DNA of 64,000 bases from Aestuariimicrobium soli (GTDB taxonomy: Bacteria > Actinomycetota > Actinomycetes > Propionibacteriales > Propionibacteriaceae). Within the stretch, counting starts at the first letter, position 1. Each line of letters starts with the position of its first letter. Position numbers and translations under genes: made by a program. Where the stretch lies: assembly GCF_051192575.1 (NCBI RefSeq), contig NZ_JBPJSQ010000002.1:434001-498000 (forward strand), given 5' to 3'. The notes beneath the pieces are model-generated. The model saw only the letters and a list, made by a program, of their open reading frames with translations, was not told where the DNA came from and ran no database searches. This document shows positions 1 to 8,495 of this stretch, one piece after another.

Positions 1-1170
1 CACCCGGACTTCGACTTCTACTTCCTACCCGCAGGACAGGCCATCCTGCGTGGTGAGAGCCCTTGGACGGTGACCGGCTACGTCCACCCACCCGTCACGG
101 CCCTCCTCGCCGTCGCCTCCGATCTGCTGCCGGGCGACGACCCCTACATCGGTTTTCTGGCCGCCCTGGTACTGACCGGAACGCTGGTGTGCGCGCTGGC
201 CGTCTGGCCCCTGTCCGCCCGCCTGCGTGTGTGGCAACAGGCCACAGTTTTGGTGGGGGCGAGCGTCACCCTCTGGTCGTCCCGACCAACAATCCGCATG
301 CTCTTCCTTGGCCAGACCGACATCGTCATCCTGCTCGGCATCATGTTGAGCGCCGCCCTCTGCGTGTGGGGCAGGGCTGGCTTTTCGGGAGCGGCCCTGA
401 CGCTTGGTGCCTGGGTGAAGTTGTGGCCGGGCATCTCTCTGGTGTGGCTCCTGCGTCGCCGACTACCCGACCGTCGCCGGGCGGTGCTCGCGGCCGCCGC
501 GTCGCTGGGGGTGATGGTGGTCTCCGCCTTGGCCTTCGGGGGCCCGCGGGCGATCCTGCAGTGGATCCGCGGGGTACGGGACCTCGCCAACCAAGGGGGC
601 ACGTCCTACTCAGCGCTGGGTGCCGGGGAGGCGCTGTTCTCCGACGTGTCGCCCTACGTGCAATCCCTGACCGTGTCCCCCACCCTGGTCATCCTGACCA
701 CCGTCCTGCTGAGTGCGGTGGCGGTGGCGCTCATTGCCCTGTGCCTGTGGTGGGTGGATGACGCGGTGATCACCCTGCTGAGCCTCGTTCCCCTCTGCCT
801 CATCCTGCTGAGCGTGTCCCAGTACACCTACCAGATGCTCGCACTGCCCCTCGCCTGGTACTGGGCGTCCACGGTACTGGCGGAGCCCCGGCAGCCACGT
901 CACTGGGTCGCTCTCGTAGCGGCCGGGGCGTGGTGGTTGGCCATGTTCGCATGGGTCCCGTCGGTCGATCACCTCCACGAGGACGGCACGCCGGTCCTCA
1001 CCTCCGGCGCCTATCTCCTGCAGTTCGGGGCGTTCCTCGGGTTCTTGGCAGTCAGTGTGCTGGTGGCCGTACTCGACGCCCGCTCCCGTCAGGCGAGCCC
1101 TCGTCCGATGCCCTGGGAAAGTCGATCGGCGGCCCAGCCGAGCGACCTGGCTGCCACGCTGCAGACGTGA
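1..1170 (+). CDS. GT87/DUF2029-type polytopic membrane glycosyltransferase, 5' partial
   Basis: The frame is open from base 1, so the N-terminus lies outside the window. About 389 residues are visible, with roughly nine hydrophobic segments. Motifs typical of the GT-C fold DUF2029 family are present: an early acidic loop (HPDFDFYFLPAG), YVHPPVTALL, FLGQTD, GAWVKLWPG and SVSQYTYQ. Family members are polyprenyl-phosphate-sugar-dependent mannosyl- or arabinosyltransferases that act on the outer face of the membrane; the actual donor and acceptor here are unknown. The following gene is a close paralogue and starts at GTG inside this stop codon (GTGA), so the two are probably translationally coupled. 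The last about 20 codons (RPMPWESRSA) are antisense to a fossil of the dgt 3' end, a by-product of the tandem duplication. Confidence 0.75.
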   Translation, partial: HPDFDFYFLPAGQAILRGESPWTVTGYVHPPVTALLAVASDLLPGDDPYIGFLAALVLTGTLVCALAVWPLSARLRVWQQATVLVGASVTLWSSRPTIRMLFLGQTDIVILLGIMLSAALCVWGRAGFSGAALTLGAWVKLWPGISLVWLLRRRLPDRRRAVLAAAASLGVMVVSALAFGGPRAILQWIRGVRDLANQGGTSYSALGAGEALFSDVSPYVQSLTVSPTLVILTTVLLSAVAVALIALCLWWVDDAVITLLSLVPLCLILLSVSQYTYQMLALPLAWYWASTVLAEPRQPRHWVALVAAGAWWLAMFAWVPSVDHLHEDGTPVLTSGAYLLQFGAFLGFLAVSVLVAVLDARSRQASPRPMPWESRSAAQPSDLAATLQT

Positions 1171-2427
1171 ACAGTTCGGGGGGACGGCGCACGCGCTGGT
1201 GGGAGTGGGTCGCGCTGGCGGGAGCAGTGGCTGTGAGTCTCCGGTTCGCACTCAAGCGATTCCTGGAAGAAGCCCGATCCAGCTTCCATCCTGACTTCGA
1301 CGACTACTTCCTGCCGGCGGGTCGAGCCCTGCTTCGCGGCCAGAGTCCCTGGTCGGTCCGGGGGTACGTGCATCCCCCGTTGAATGCCTTGGTCGCTGGC
1401 CTGTCCGACCTCCTGCCCGGAAACCCCTACACCGGGTACCTCGCGGTTCAGGTGATGGCGGGTCTCGCCGCGTGCGCCCTCATCGTCTGGCCCCTTTCGG
1501 CACGCCTTCAAATATGGCAGCAGGCGTTGGTCTTCGTCGGCGCGAACCAGACCCTGTGGTCGTCACGGCCCACGATCCGGCTGCTGTTCCTCGGCCAGAA
1601 CGATCTCCTACTCCTGTTCGCAGTGGTGCTGTGTGCCGCGCTCGCCTCGCGCGGCAGATCGGGCCTGGCAGCACTCGCATTGACCTTGGGCGCCTGGATC
1701 AAACTGTGGCCGGCGCTGAACCTCGTTTGGGTGGCGCATCGGCGGTTGCCCCACCGCCGTCGAGCCATCGTGGCCGGGGCTGGATCCCTGGTGGCCATCG
1801 CCTTCTGTCCCCTGCTCTTGGGTGGGCCGTCGGCCGCGATGCAGTGGTTCCGGGGCGTGCTCGGGGTGGCCAACCAGGGACTCACCTCGTACTCGGCCCT
1901 GGGGGCTGGCGAGGCTCTGTTCTCAACCTCCTCCCCATTCGTGATCTCCATCACCGAGTCCCCCGCCTTGGTTCTGCTGACCACGGGAGTGCTGACCGCG
2001 CTCGCGCTCGCCCTCATCGCGATCTGCCTCACGTGGGTCGCCGACCCCGTGGCGTGCCTTTTCGCGGTGACGTCCCTGTGTCTCGTGCTGCTCAGCGTCT
2101 CCCAGTATCCCTACCAGGTGCTGGTGCTCCCGCTGGCCTGGTACTGGGCCGCTCACGTGCTCACCGAGCCGCGGGCCGTGCGGTACTGGGTCGTTCTCGC
2201 CGCCGCCGGCCTGTGGTGGGTGACGATGTGCTTCTGGGTCCCGCCGGCGGTGTCCCTCGATCTCACCAACCCCGTGATCAGCTCCGAAGCCTTCCTGATT
2301 CAGTTCGTTTCCTTCGTGGGATTTCTCGCGGTGAGTGTGGCCGTGGCCGTGCTCGACACCCACCCGGATCAGTTCAGGCCTCGTCCGATGCCTTGGGGAA
2401 GTCGATCGGCACCCCAGCCGAGCAGCA
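1089..2427. repeat. tandem gene duplication whose unit includes the dgt 3' end
   Basis: The two membrane glycosyltransferase genes are tandem copies with an offset of 1280 bp near their 3' ends (TCGTCCG at 1101 and at 2381). The copied block runs past the membrane protein into the tail of dgt: read on the minus strand, 2369-2427 gives GWGADRLPQGIGRGLN followed by the dgt stop, and 1089-1145 gives GWAADRLSQGIGRGLA followed by the same stop at the equivalent position. The copy at 1089 has no dgt gene attached, so it is a leftover of the duplication. Confidence 0.8.
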
Positions 2428-2474
2428 CCTCGGCCTGGTCGAACGCGAACCGGTCGGTCATGCCGCCGACGTAG
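1167..2474 (+). CDS. GT87/DUF2029-type membrane glycosyltransferase, second tandem copy
   Basis: 435 residues, multi-pass, clearly paralogous to the preceding gene along its whole length (HPDFDDYFLPAG, YVHPPLNALV, FLGQNDLLLL, GAWIKLWPALN, SVSQYPYQ). The GTG at 1167 overlaps the TGA of the first copy as GTGA and is followed directly by a basic stretch and the first membrane helix, which is why I prefer it to any more upstream start. The family transfers a sugar from a polyprenyl phosphate carrier outside the membrane; the substrate is not readable from sequence. Its last 106 bases run antisense into the 3' end of dgt, a large convergent overlap. Stop TAG at 2472-2474. Confidence 0.75.
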   Translation: MNSSGGRRTRWWEWVALAGAVAVSLRFALKRFLEEARSSFHPDFDDYFLPAGRALLRGQSPWSVRGYVHPPLNALVAGLSDLLPGNPYTGYLAVQVMAGLAACALIVWPLSARLQIWQQALVFVGANQTLWSSRPTIRLLFLGQNDLLLLFAVVLCAALASRGRSGLAALALTLGAWIKLWPALNLVWVAHRRLPHRRRAIVAGAGSLVAIAFCPLLLGGPSAAMQWFRGVLGVANQGLTSYSALGAGEALFSTSSPFVISITESPALVLLTTGVLTALALALIAICLTWVADPVACLFAVTSLCLVLLSVSQYPYQVLVLPLAWYWAAHVLTEPRAVRYWVVLAAAGLWWVTMCFWVPPAVSLDLTNPVISSEAFLIQFVSFVGFLAVSVAVAVLDTHPDQFRPRPMPWGSRSAPQPSSTSAWSNANRSVMPPT

Positions 2475-3526
2475 GTGACGGCACCACGCACCGGGTCGAG
2501 CTGGGTGCGGTACTCGGCCGGCATCAGTTCAGGGCGGGCGACGTAGGCCTCGACCAGGCCGTGCAGCACGTCGACGACCACCCGCGACTGGGCCAGCGAC
2601 TCCGGTCGGGTGTAGATGCGCTCGTAGTTGAAGGCCCGCAGTTGGGCCAACGCCGCGGCCGTGTCGGCGTCCATCCCCACCTGACCAGTGCGCTGGGTGG
2701 TCGCGATGACGGCCCGGATGAAGCCGCCCAACTGCTCGCGCCGGGTTCGTCCGACTCGCTCGATGACCTCGGCGGGCAGGTCGGCCAGCGTGACGATGCC
2801 GGCGTGCACGGCGTCCTCGAGGTCGTGGGCGCAGTAGGCGATCCGGTCGGACCAACTGACGATTTCACCCTCGACGGTGCCCGGTGCCGGGCGACTCCAC
2901 GAGTGGTTGCGGATTCCGTCCAGGGTCTCGGCGCACAGATTGAGCCCCGTCAGCACCACGTCGGCCCCCCAGGGGCCGTGGTCGTAACCCTCGGGCAGGA
3001 ACGCGTCGAAGGCGTCCTCACTGGCATGCCCACCCGGGCCGTGCCCGCAGTCGTGCCCCAAGGCGATGGCGTCGGTGAGGGTGACGTTGGCCCCGATGCC
3101 GCGCGCGATCGAGGTGGCCACCTGCGCGACCTCGAGGGCATGGGTGAGCCGGGTGCGCTGGTGGTCCCGGGGCGCCACCACCACCTGCGTCTTGCCCGCC
3201 AGCCGACGGAAGGCCGTCGAATGAATGATGCGGTCACGATCGCGCTCGAAACAGGTCCGGGCCGGGTCGGGTTCCTCCGGCACGGCCCGATGGCCGGCGC
3301 CGTGGGCACGCGTGGCGCCCGGGGCGAGCAGCCGTGCCTCCCGTTCCTCGCGATCCTCCCGGGTCAGCGGCTGCGCCTCGAGGCGGGTGTGGGTGTCGCG
3401 ATGGGCCCGGACGACCTCGCCGCCGTCGGCGCCGTGCCCCGCGTGGGTGGCAGCCCAGGCTCGGGCACGGGGCAGTACGGCAGGGGGCAGTACGGCAGGG
3501 GTCTGATCGGGTTCCTCGGCGCACAC
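2369..3526 (-). CDS. dgt: deoxyguanosinetriphosphate triphosphohydrolase-like protein (HD domain)
   Basis: 385 residues from a GTG at 3526. HD-superfamily metal phosphohydrolase of the Dgt family, which removes triphosphate from dNTPs in the cytoplasm. Visible motifs in order: FERDRDRIIHSTAFRRL, THALEVAQVA (first His ligand), GHDCGHGPGGH (HD pair) and the distal Asp region SWSDRIAYCAHDLEDA, followed by the C-terminal dGTPase helices. The start is uncertain: no good ribosome-binding site is present, and the N-terminal about 45 residues contain a repeated AVLP encoded by a 15-bp tandem duplication. The 3' end overlaps the convergent membrane protein gene. Dgt next to dusB is a common actinobacterial order, with dnaG usually beyond. 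Confidence 0.85.
   Translation of the reverse strand: MCAEEPDQTPAVLPPAVLPRARAWAATHAGHGADGGEVVRAHRDTHTRLEAQPLTREDREEREARLLAPGATRAHGAGHRAVPEEPDPARTCFERDRDRIIHSTAFRRLAGKTQVVVAPRDHQRTRLTHALEVAQVATSIARGIGANVTLTDAIALGHDCGHGPGGHASEDAFDAFLPEGYDHGPWGADVVLTGLNLCAETLDGIRNHSWSRPAPGTVEGEIVSWSDRIAYCAHDLEDAVHAGIVTLADLPAEVIERVGRTRREQLGGFIRAVIATTQRTGQVGMDADTAAALAQLRAFNYERIYTRPESLAQSRVVVDVLHGLVEAYVARPELMPAEYRTQLDPVRGAVTYVGGMTDRFAFDQAEVLLGWGADRLPQGIGRGLN
3470..3499. repeat. two 15-bp tandem repeats in the 5' end of dgt
   Basis: GGGCAGTACGGCAGG occurs twice without a gap, reading as AVLP-PAVLP on the dgt strand. It belongs to a series of 15-bp duplications in this window (see 16934, 32750, 56348 and 63586). Confidence 0.85.
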
Positions 3527-3600
3527 GCCAGCCAGTGTGCCAGCCCTCGGGCGGGGTGACGGTAGGCAATACTGGCTCCGAGAGCGATGAGGAGCCCCGC

Positions 3601-4272
3601 ATGACCAACCAGCCTTCCGGCAATCAGCCCCCGTACGGGCAGGACTACACGCAAGCCCCGCCGCCGTCCTACGGGCAGTCCCCCAACGGGCAGAGCACTC
3701 CCTACAGCCAAGACAATCCGTATGGGCAGCAGGCACAGCAGTACGACCAGCAGCCCCAATATGGCCAGCAGCCCCAGCAATACGGCCAGCAGCCCCAGCA
3801 ATACGGCCAGCAGCCCCAGTACGGCCAGCAGCCTCAGCAGTACGGCCAGCAGAATCCGTACGGTCAGGCACAGCCCTACGCCCAGCAGTACGGCGCCAAC
3901 CCCTATGCCACCAGCGCTGGCGTCGCCAAGTCGGCACCCAACGGCAACGTGCCGCTGATCCTGGTCGGGATCGCACTGGTCAGCTCCATCATCATCAGCC
4001 TGTGGAGCGTCGCGGCCTACCGCAATTACATGGCGCTCGGCGGACCGTCGGATGCCGCCGAGAGCAGCTACGCGGCGGAGTTCGGCGGTTCGATCCTGGC
4101 GCAGGTGGTGCCGACGGTGCTGGGCATCATCGGCCTGGTGCTCGGCATCCGCGCGATGCGCCACCCCGACACCAAGGGCAGGGGTCTGGCAGCACTGATC
4201 CTCGCCATCGTCGCGCCGATCATCAGCTTGATCGTCTTCGTCGTCGCGCTCGGATCAGACCTGCCGAGCTGA
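3601..4272 (+). CDS. Q/Y-rich low-complexity protein with C-terminal DUF4190-like membrane domain
   Basis: 223 residues from the ATG at 3601, preceded by GAGGAG at a good spacing. Residues about 1-110 are a low-complexity, probably cytoplasmic tail rich in Gln, Tyr, Pro and Gly, with the unit QYGQQPQ repeated several times from about residue 40 to 90. Residues about 118-140 and 165-220 form three hydrophobic segments in the arrangement of actinobacterial DUF4190 proteins (the second pair is linked by GIRAMRHPDTKGRGLA). Function unknown. Such tails are common on actinobacterial membrane proteins. It diverges from dgt and ends 6 nt before the convergent dusB stop, with no terminator visible between them. 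Confidence 0.75.
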   Translation: MTNQPSGNQPPYGQDYTQAPPPSYGQSPNGQSTPYSQDNPYGQQAQQYDQQPQYGQQPQQYGQQPQQYGQQPQYGQQPQQYGQQNPYGQAQPYAQQYGANPYATSAGVAKSAPNGNVPLILVGIALVSSIIISLWSVAAYRNYMALGGPSDAAESSYAAEFGGSILAQVVPTVLGIIGLVLGIRAMRHPDTKGRGLAALILAIVAPIISLIVFVVALGSDLPS

Positions 4273-4278
4273 GCGACC

Positions 4279-5451
4279 TCAGCCGCCGGAGCTGTCGAGC
4301 TCTGCGTCCGCGAGGTCGAGCTCGCATCCCGAGGTGTCGTCCAGCCAGCCGGTCGGCATGACCACCTTGTGGCGTGGGCTGCCCTGCCGGCCGCGAGGTC
4401 GTCCCAGCTCCGCCGACGGGTAGGGGGCCTCGTGGTCGAGCTGGGCCAGCAGGGCGTCGAGCTCGTCGAAGGTCGAAATCATCGCCAGCGCGTGGCGCAG
4501 TTCACCGCCCACGGGGAAACCCTTGAAGTACCAGGCCATGTGCTTGCGCATGTCGGTCAGCCCGTGCTTCTCACCCATCACCCCTGCCAGCAGTTCGGCG
4601 TGCCGACGGACGATGCCCGCCACCTCCCCCAGGGTGGGCAGGGCGCGGGAGTCCCGCCCGGCCATGGCGTCGGCGAGGTCACGGAAGAGCCAGGGGCGAC
4701 CGAGGCAGCCTCGTCCGATCACCACCCCGGCGCAGCCGGTTTCGTCCATCATCCGCACGGCGTCGGGGGCCTCCCAGATGTCGCCGTTGCCGAGCACCGG
4801 AAGGTCGACGTGCTCGGCGAGTTTCGCGATGGACGACCAGTCGGCCTGGCCGGAGTATGCCTGCGAGACGGTGCGGCCGTGCAGGGCGATGGCGGCGCAG
4901 CCGGAATCCTGGGCGATGCGGCCGGCATCGAGGTAGGTGAGGTGGTCGTCGTCGATGCCCTTGCGGGTCTTCATGGTGACCGGAACGCCGAAGCCGTCGG
5001 CGGCCTCGACGGTGGCGGTGAGGATCTGGGCCAGCCGGTCACGCTTCCACGGCAGCACGCCTCCGCCGCCCTTGCGGGTGACCTTGGGCACGGGGCAGCC
5101 GAAGTTGAGGTCGACGTGGTGCACCCCGTACTGCTCGCACAGAATGGTGGTGGCCTCAGCCACCATGCCGGGGTCGACGCCGTACAGCTGCACCGAGCGC
5201 ACCTGCTCGTTCGGCGCGAACGTGAGCATCGCCTTCGTCCGGTGATCGCCGTACACGAGGCCGCGGCTGGTGATCATCTCGCACACGTACAGGCCCGCAC
5301 CCTGCTCGAGGCAGAGCTGACGGAAGGCCGGGTTGGTGATGCCCGCCATGGGGGCCAGCACGACCGGCGTCTCGGTCACGACGGCGTCGCGCCTGCTCGG
5401 CGCGTGCAGGCGCAGCGGGGCGAACCGGGTGGGGGCGGGAGCGACAGTCAC
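4279..5451 (-). CDS. dusB: tRNA-dihydrouridine synthase
   Basis: 390 residues. FMN-dependent reductase that makes dihydrouridine in the D-loop of tRNA. VVLAPMAGITNPAFR (residues about 30-44) is the DusB N-terminal FMN motif, NFGCPVPKV carries the catalytic Cys119, and MKTRKGID, ALHGRTVSQ, LGNGDIW and VIGRGCLGRPW complete the TIM barrel signature. The C-terminal about 60 residues are the helical tRNA-binding extension. I chose the GTG at 5451 because the PLRL segment normal for the family precedes the PMAG motif; a GTG at 5379 is the alternative. The VIGRG codons contain the window-wide CGGACGA motif. Confidence 0.93.
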   Translation of the reverse strand: MTVAPAPTRFAPLRLHAPSRRDAVVTETPVVLAPMAGITNPAFRQLCLEQGAGLYVCEMITSRGLVYGDHRTKAMLTFAPNEQVRSVQLYGVDPGMVAEATTILCEQYGVHHVDLNFGCPVPKVTRKGGGGVLPWKRDRLAQILTATVEAADGFGVPVTMKTRKGIDDDHLTYLDAGRIAQDSGCAAIALHGRTVSQAYSGQADWSSIAKLAEHVDLPVLGNGDIWEAPDAVRMMDETGCAGVVIGRGCLGRPWLFRDLADAMAGRDSRALPTLGEVAGIVRRHAELLAGVMGEKHGLTDMRKHMAWYFKGFPVGGELRHALAMISTFDELDALLAQLDHEAPYPSAELGRPRGRQGSPRHKVVMPTGWLDDTSGCELDLADAELDSSGG

Positions 5452-5531
5452 GAGGGACGATTCTACGCCGCCACTCACCCCGCTCCCACCCGATCCCCGC
5501 AGTCCTGCCGGCCCCCCGGCTCCCGCCGTCC

Positions 5532-7676
5532 TCAGACGCGCTCGGCGATGATGATGCGCGCCCGCTCGGGCATGCCCACCCCCGACAGCAGGCCGTGGGT
5601 GGCCAGCTGGCGCCCGGTGAGCACCGTCGGCTGCACCACCGGCATGCGCACCTGGGTCAGCTCCAGTTCCTGCACCCGGTAGCTGGCGTCGGGGTCGAGC
5701 CCGGGCAGACGGATCGTCCCGATGGTCCAGGTGGTCGACATCTCGAGCTGGGTGATCGAGAAGATGCCCTTGTCGGGCGCGACCACGCCGTGCACGAAGA
5801 CGCCCGGCTCGGTGTCGACGCGCACGAGGGTGCCCCCCAGCAGGTGGGCGCGGTTCTCCTTGTACCACTGCACCCACGCCTGCAGGGCGGCGACCTCGTC
5901 GTCGGTGGCCTGCTTGAGGTCCCACTCGATGCCGAGGTGGCCGAAGACGGCGGTGGCGGCGCGGTAGTTGATGTCGTGGTGACGCCCGGTGGTGTGCGAG
6001 GCGCCCGAAGCGATGTGAGAACCCATCAGCTCCGGCGGCAGCAACTGCGTCGTCCAGCGCAGCATCTGCTGGCGATCGGTCGGGTCGATGTTGTCGGAGA
6101 CCCACACCCGGTCGCAGTGCTGCATCACCTCGAGGTCGATGCGGGCGCCACCCGAGCTGCACGACTCGATCTCGAGCCCGGGGTGCGCGGCCTTCAGCTC
6201 GTCGACCAGCCGGTAGAACGCCAGCGTCTGCTCGTGCACCGCGGGCCGACCGTCGGGGGCGGTGCCCGAGTCGAGCAGGTCGCGGTTGTGGTCCCACTTG
6301 ATGTAGCCGATCTCGTACTCGTCGAGCAGCGCCATCATCTGGTCGCGCACGTGCGCGTAGGCCTCGGGCACCGCCAGGTTCAGCACCCACTGGTGGCGCG
6401 AGGTCAGCGGCATGCGTCCGGGCACCTGCATGACCCACTCGGGGTGCTCCCGGGCCAGGTCGGAGTCGGGGTTGACCATCTCGGGCTCGAACCACAGCCC
6501 GAACTCCATGCCCAACTCCCGCACCTTGTCGACCAGCGGGTGCAGCCCGTCGGGCCACACGTCGGTCGACACCACCCAGTCACCGAGGCCGGAGTGGTCG
6601 TCGCGTCGCGAGCCGAACCAGCCGTCGTCCAAGACGTAGCGCTCCACGCCCACGGCGGCGGCGCGCTCGGCCAGGTCGATCAGGCGATCGGCGTCGTGGT
6701 CGAAGTAGACGGCCTCCCAGACGTTGATGGTGACCGGACGATCGCTGTCGATCGGGTTCACCCGACGCAGGAACGCATGGTGCTGGTGGGCGATGGCGTC
6801 GAGCCCGTGACCGTGGCTGAAGTAGGCCCAGGGGCTGGCGTACGACTCGCCGCCGGCCAGCACGATCTCGCCGGGCAGCAGCACCTCGCCACCGCCGATC
6901 AGTTGCTCACCGGTGAGCACCCGCTCGGCGTAGTGCAGGTGGTTGCCCGACCAGCCGACGTGCACGCCCCAGATCTCACCGTTGGCGAAGCCGAAGCCGG
7001 GCTCGCCGAGGTGCACGACGGTGGCCGCATCGGCGCCGGTGCGGCCGTGGCGACCCTCGCGCACGTGGGCGCCCACCCCGAGGGTGGTGCGCTGGGGAAC
7101 CCGCTCCTTGCCCCAGCGGCCGGCGGTGTCAAGAATCTCGCTGGCGCGGTAGGGCACCGGCAGGGCGACGTTGAGCTCGCCCACCTGGTAGCCGTCCTCA
7201 CCGTCATTGGTGACCCGGGCGCGGGCGCGCACCAGCCCCGCCTCGTCGATCTCCACGTCGATGACGAGCTCGAGCCGGGTGGCCTCGCAGGCGGCCGTCA
7301 CCTGCAGCACCCGGCCGACGGCCACTTCGTCCGCGTTCGGGGTGCTGCCGTCGACCACGACCGAGCCGACGACGAACTTGGGCGCCCAGTCCTTGCCCTG
7401 ACGGGAGCCGCTCAGACCGGGGCGACCGGTCCAGCCGATCCAGGTCTCGGGCACGATCGCGACGCAATGGAAGTCACCGGGCACCCCGTTGTGCATCATC
7501 GCGGCGCCGAGCACGCCGTTCATGGCGTCGAACTGGGCCGCATCGAGGTCGCCCAGCGGGTCGCCCCAGTGCAGCACGGCGGGCAGGTCGCCGTTGCTGA
7601 CCAGCAGGGCGACGACGGTGGAATCGGAGGTCAGCAGGATGCGCTGGGTCAGCGCGGAAGGAGCAGCAGTGGCCAT
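5532..7676 (-). CDS. GH36 alpha-galactosidase
   Basis: 714 residues. Hydrolyses terminal alpha-galactosides such as melibiose and raffinose; no signal peptide is present, so it acts on imported sugars. N-terminal beta-sandwich (1-310), central TIM barrel with WEAVYFDHD, VLDDGWFGSRRDD, GLWFEPEMVNPDSDL, the nucleophile Asp462 in YIKWDHNRD, the ESCSSGGARIDLEVM signature and the acid/base Asp528 in WVSDNIDPTDR, then a C-terminal sheet domain. The ATG at 7676 sits 7 nt after TAGGCT (7684-7689 on the minus strand), which fits leaderless transcription; no Shine-Dalgarno is present. No transporter is adjacent, but a galactose-type ABC system lies 5 kb away. Confidence 0.93.
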   Translation of the reverse strand: MATAAPSALTQRILLTSDSTVVALLVSNGDLPAVLHWGDPLGDLDAAQFDAMNGVLGAAMMHNGVPGDFHCVAIVPETWIGWTGRPGLSGSRQGKDWAPKFVVGSVVVDGSTPNADEVAVGRVLQVTAACEATRLELVIDVEIDEAGLVRARARVTNDGEDGYQVGELNVALPVPYRASEILDTAGRWGKERVPQRTTLGVGAHVREGRHGRTGADAATVVHLGEPGFGFANGEIWGVHVGWSGNHLHYAERVLTGEQLIGGGEVLLPGEIVLAGGESYASPWAYFSHGHGLDAIAHQHHAFLRRVNPIDSDRPVTINVWEAVYFDHDADRLIDLAERAAAVGVERYVLDDGWFGSRRDDHSGLGDWVVSTDVWPDGLHPLVDKVRELGMEFGLWFEPEMVNPDSDLAREHPEWVMQVPGRMPLTSRHQWVLNLAVPEAYAHVRDQMMALLDEYEIGYIKWDHNRDLLDSGTAPDGRPAVHEQTLAFYRLVDELKAAHPGLEIESCSSGGARIDLEVMQHCDRVWVSDNIDPTDRQQMLRWTTQLLPPELMGSHIASGASHTTGRHHDINYRAATAVFGHLGIEWDLKQATDDEVAALQAWVQWYKENRAHLLGGTLVRVDTEPGVFVHGVVAPDKGIFSITQLEMSTTWTIGTIRLPGLDPDASYRVQELELTQVRMPVVQPTVLTGRQLATHGLLSGVGMPERARIIIAERV

Positions 7677-7683
7677 GGTCACG

Positions 7684-7689
7684 AGCCTA
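7684..7689 (-). promoter_or_regulatory. -10 box for leaderless alpha-galactosidase mRNA
   Basis: TAGGCT on the minus strand, followed by 7 nt and then the ATG at 7676. TAnnnT plus about 7 nt before a start codon is the known arrangement of leaderless actinobacterial transcripts. I see no convincing -35 element. Confidence 0.5.
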
Positions 7690-7726
7690 GCTGCGACCAC
7701 CGACGGCCCGTGACGGGAGCCAGCTT

Positions 7727-8035
7727 TCAGGCACCTCGCGGGCGGTTCTCCCCCACCAACTCGGGAGCGAGATAGGCACTGGGCTCGTCGATCGACAACG
7801 ACAGCATCGGCACCACCGTGGCCTTGGACTCATAGCCCTGCAGGGCGCGCCGGTAGGAGCCCACCTCGTCCCAGACGTGCACGAGGGCCCACAGGTCGGG
7901 TTCGTCGACGTTCTGCACCAACTCGATCGAGACGAGCCCCGCCTTGGTCTGCAGCACGCCCATCGCTGCGGCGGCCTGGTCGCGGAACACCTCGCGGCGC
8001 TCGTCGGGCACACGGAAACGGTTGAGCACGATCAC
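7727..8035 (-). CDS. small antibiotic-biosynthesis-monooxygenase (ABM) fold protein
   Basis: 102 residues from the GTG at 8035. The pattern VIVLNRFRVPDERREVFRDQ at the N-terminus, a middle GLVSIELVQNVDEPDLWALVHVWDEVGSYRRAL and a C-terminal strand match the dimeric alpha+beta ABM/DUF3291-like family, which includes monooxygenases, haem-degrading proteins and proteins without a known reaction. The substrate cannot be assigned. It is divergent from the Fur-family gene 49 bp away, so they may share regulation, but that is inference only. Confidence 0.65.
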   Translation of the reverse strand: MIVLNRFRVPDERREVFRDQAAAAMGVLQTKAGLVSIELVQNVDEPDLWALVHVWDEVGSYRRALQGYESKATVVPMLSLSIDEPSAYLAPELVGENRPRGA

Positions 8036-8084
8036 GCCCCACAGATTTCCACACCCCGACGGCGCTGGCACAATGGGGGCCACC

Positions 8085-8495
8085 ATGACCACCTCGACCA
8101 GCCCCCAGCCCCGCCGCACCAAGCAGCGCTCGGCCATCCGCGACCTGGTGGCCGAGGTCGACGAGTTCCGCACCGCCCAGCAGGTGCACGATGCGCTGAA
8201 GGCGCGGGGGGCGTCCGTGGGTCTGGCGACGGTCTATCGGGCGCTGCAGTCGATGGCCGAGACGGGCGAACTGGACGCCGTTCGCCAGCCCGAGGGTGAG
8301 ATCGCCTACCGGGCGTGCGCCGCCAGCGAGCACCACCACCACCTGATCTGCCGCTCGTGCGGGAAGACGGTCGAGATCGCGGCCACCGAGGTGGAGTCGT
8401 GGGCCGAGCGGGTGGCCCGCCAGCACGGATTCTCCGATGCCGGCCACGAGCTCGAGCTCTACGGGCTGTGCAGCGACTGTGCCGCCTCGTCCTGA
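8085..8495 (+). CDS. Fur-family metal-dependent repressor (Zur-like)
   Basis: 136 residues. Winged-helix DNA-binding half (residues about 10-75, FRTAQQVHDAL ... VGLATVYRALQSM) and a dimer/metal half containing SEHHHHLICRSCGKTVEI and a C-terminal CSDC, giving the two CxxC structural zinc pairs plus a His cluster. Family members repress iron or zinc uptake genes when metal is bound. The sequence looks closer to actinobacterial Zur than Fur because of the short N-terminus and HHHHLIC spacing, but I cannot separate them securely. No palindromic Fur or Zur box was found in this window. The 3' end overlaps recO by 37 bp in convergent orientation. Confidence 0.85.
   Translation: MTTSTSPQPRRTKQRSAIRDLVAEVDEFRTAQQVHDALKARGASVGLATVYRALQSMAETGELDAVRQPEGEIAYRACAASEHHHHLICRSCGKTVEIAATEVESWAERVARQHGFSDAGHELELYGLCSDCAASS

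Noticed and set aside
8036..8084. Zur/Fur box between the ABM gene and the Fur-family gene
   Set aside because: No palindrome resembling a known box could be found in the 49 bp.
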